NCBI GenBank assembly: GCA_036346255.1
Contig: CM070620.1
Location: 29,509,609-29,573,608 of the forward strand
Length of the DNA stretch: 64,000 bases
Direction: 5' to 3'
DNA from: Ampelocalamus luodianensis
Taxonomy: Eukaryota > Streptophyta > Magnoliopsida > Poales > Poaceae
Shown here: positions 62,209 to 64,000 of the stretch, piece after piece
How positions within the stretch are numbered: the stretch's first letter is position 1
Layout: every line of letters starts with the position of its first letter
The notes under the pieces: generated by a model
What the model saw: the letters and a program-made list of their open reading frames with translations, nothing else
Told to the model about the DNA's origin: nothing
Databases searched by the model: none
Program-made: the position numbers and the translations under genes

Positions 62209-64000
62209 TGTAACATCCCAAGTTTCAGACTTGTGTTTCAAATGTAAGAAAATGAGTAGAAATTAAAACTTTTTCTTACATCATGTATTTCCTGTGTGTA
62301 CTAAACAATTATTGTACAAGAGCTAAGGAAATACAAAATCACAAGTCTTTGATCCAAATCTTGATCCTTCAAAAACAACCTTGTCAAATCTTTTGATCAT
62401 CAACTGGAAATATTTTTTCTAAGTTCTTGAGATGGTATGTGGCCCCTCTGAAAAATTTCACATTTTTAGAAATTGTTTGAATATTTTTAGAGGGCAGTCA
62501 AACTTGTTTGACTCAGTCAAACCTTGTACCAGTACCTTGTAGAATTTTTGGAGAAAATGCATAGCACAAAAACCTCTAAAATTTTTACACAAGGTCAATA
62601 TCTAAGTCAGCAAGCTCCTGTAAAAATTTCAGAATTTTTGGAGTTAAATTGCTACCTCTAATAAATCCTCAAAAGCCTCTGTCTATTTAAAATCCAAAAC
62701 CTGGTTCACTGTTCCTTGGGTTTGAGTCGGACTCGGGCTCGAGCCAGTGGGCTTGACCGAACCAACTAACTGCACCGAGCCACGTTTTATAACACGCGTG
62801 CAATCTCAGCCGTTGGATCTTAATCGCTCAGCCCACGTTCGCGCGAGCATTCGGACCGTGCGGTTGCACTATTCAATTGGGACCGTTGGATCTCAATCCA
62901 ACCGCCCAGATTTCCGAGAGCAATCGGACTGTCCGGCGGACCTTTTAAATCGCAGCGTCCATCTCAAATCCAACGGTCGTGGCTTGTCTTCTCTGTTCTT
63001 CTTCTTCCTTGGGTTAGCCGTGCGGTGCATGCAGGCAATGGCAGAGAGAGAGAGAGGGCAGCTTTGCACTGTCTTTTCAAGCTTGCTCTCGTCAACGTCT
63101 CTCTGCGGGGCCTTAAATGTGCATCAGGCTTTCTCCTCCATTGTCACCGTGCTCACTTGCTCCCATCATTTCTTGGTCCATGGCCGTAGCATGAACCGAG
63201 CCCACCATGGACTCATGTTCTTGCTCGAAACCCTAATCCCTTCCCTATATATTGCCCCCTCTAGGTCCTCCTGGTGTTCCTTTACACAACACTTTGTTCA
63301 CTCTCTGTATTTGAGCTCAAAACCATTTCAAATCCTCAAACCACCATTGTTGACCCGAGAGCTCCAATGGCGATTTTGGTGTCCAGTGGTTCACCTTCAA
63401 TCTTTCTTGTACCCTTTTGAGCTCCTCAACTTCCTTTATACTTCCCCTAACTTAATTTTGGGTTGCATTCACAGGAATCACTCAATTTTAAGTTTGGAGA
63501 TTTTCGGCTGATTTCACCCCTTTTCTCCTCCAACTCCGGTAAGTGGTTCTTTTTGCAATTACTTACTTGTGGAGCTTATGGGAACCTTAAGGAAGCTATT
63601 TTGATCACCCATTGGTGTTCATTTCGCTCAGGTTGTCATTTTCTTCTTCATCTTCCTCGGCTCCGGTGAACTCCATCGTGTTCAAGCTTCTCCGGCCATC
63701 TTTGAAGCTCCTCTCGGTTAAGGTAGCTTCTATTTAGTCCCTAGAAGTGTTGGCACTCGCTTTCCTGGACCGCAGCGGAGCATTTTGCTATTTTCATGTT
63801 TTGCCTTAAAAGCTCCATCCGTGTTTTCTGGCTCGCCGGCGTTCTAAACCTCCACCGCTGGCGAGGTCATCACCATTGGGTCCGCATCGCTATTGCGAGT
63901 CCATTTTAGTATTGGGTTGGCGCCGCCGCGACCGGAGTCGCCGGCGACAAGCCGCTGTTCTCGCTCGGGATTTTGCCGGGCGTAACCTCCCGTTTTCGTC
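62209..64000 (+). mobile_element. Start of another Ty3/gypsy LTR, running off the window
   Basis: TGTAACATCCCAAGTTTCAG begins abruptly inside the inverted pol fragment. The following AT-rich part, then 'gactcgggctcgagcc', 'cttgaccgaacc' and a GC-rich leader-like part (62980-64000), resemble the LTR remnant at 44727-49373 ('cgagtccgacccgagtc', 'cttgacccaacc'). A 254-codon ORF at 62747-63511 falls inside the LTR and is probably not a gene. CTGGG (62204-62208) would be the left half of its target duplication. Confidence 0.7.

Noticed and set aside
62747..63511. 254-codon ORF
   Set aside because: Inside a gypsy LTR, no recognisable domain, begins in sequence shared with another LTR remnant.

Overview
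The window looks like a piece of a grass nuclear genome, most likely Oryza (rice) or a close relative. The evidence is intron-bearing plant genes with GC-rich leaders, Tourist-type and foldback MITEs, a Mutator-like element carrying a plant mobile domain gene, and nested Ty1/copia and Ty3/gypsy retrotransposons primed by initiator tRNA-Met. The species call is inference. No tRNA or rRNA gene and no prokaryotic feature was seen.

Left part (1-20.3 kb): a partial copia-type LTR (1 to about 1465) and AT-rich DNA lead to the first intact host gene, a three-exon ATL-type RING-H2 ubiquitin ligase (4510-6673, +). Two gene-capture type DNA transposons sit almost end to end behind it: a Pack-MULE-like element (7089-8597, 9-bp TSD) and a PIF/Harbinger-like element (8622-11358, 3-bp TSD) carrying a spliced piece of a host-like gene. 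A hierarchical 22-bp repeat array (12007-12715) and a GC-rich low-confidence ORF follow. The second intact gene is an auxin response factor (15228-19881, -), whose 14 coding exons I could join into a 677-codon reading frame. A Tourist MITE lies in its first intron.

Middle part (21.7-30.0 kb): one 8.3-kb Mutator-like element with about 164-bp TIRs and a perfect 10-bp target duplication. It carries a transposase pseudogene, a plant mobile domain pseudogene and a third gene on the opposite strand. Both ends hold arrays of palindromes centred on TGA(C/G)TCA. It is the most interesting unit of the window.

Right part (30-64 kb): a quiet AT-rich stretch with a lone exon candidate, a foldback MITE and a long (AC)n(AT)n microsatellite. 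After it comes a nested retrotransposon block. A MITE (halves at 37181-37380 and 50329-50396) is split by a copia element (37381-50328, -), whose right LTR is itself broken by a truncated gypsy LTR (44727-49373). Next comes a Ty3/gypsy chromodomain element (50777 to about 60513, +) with a chimeric left LTR and a decayed gag-pol. It abuts an inverted gypsy pol fragment (60515-62208, -), which is cut by the start of another gypsy LTR that leaves the window (62209-64000).

Only the RING-H2 and ARF genes look functional. All transposon reading frames I followed carry stops or frameshifts.
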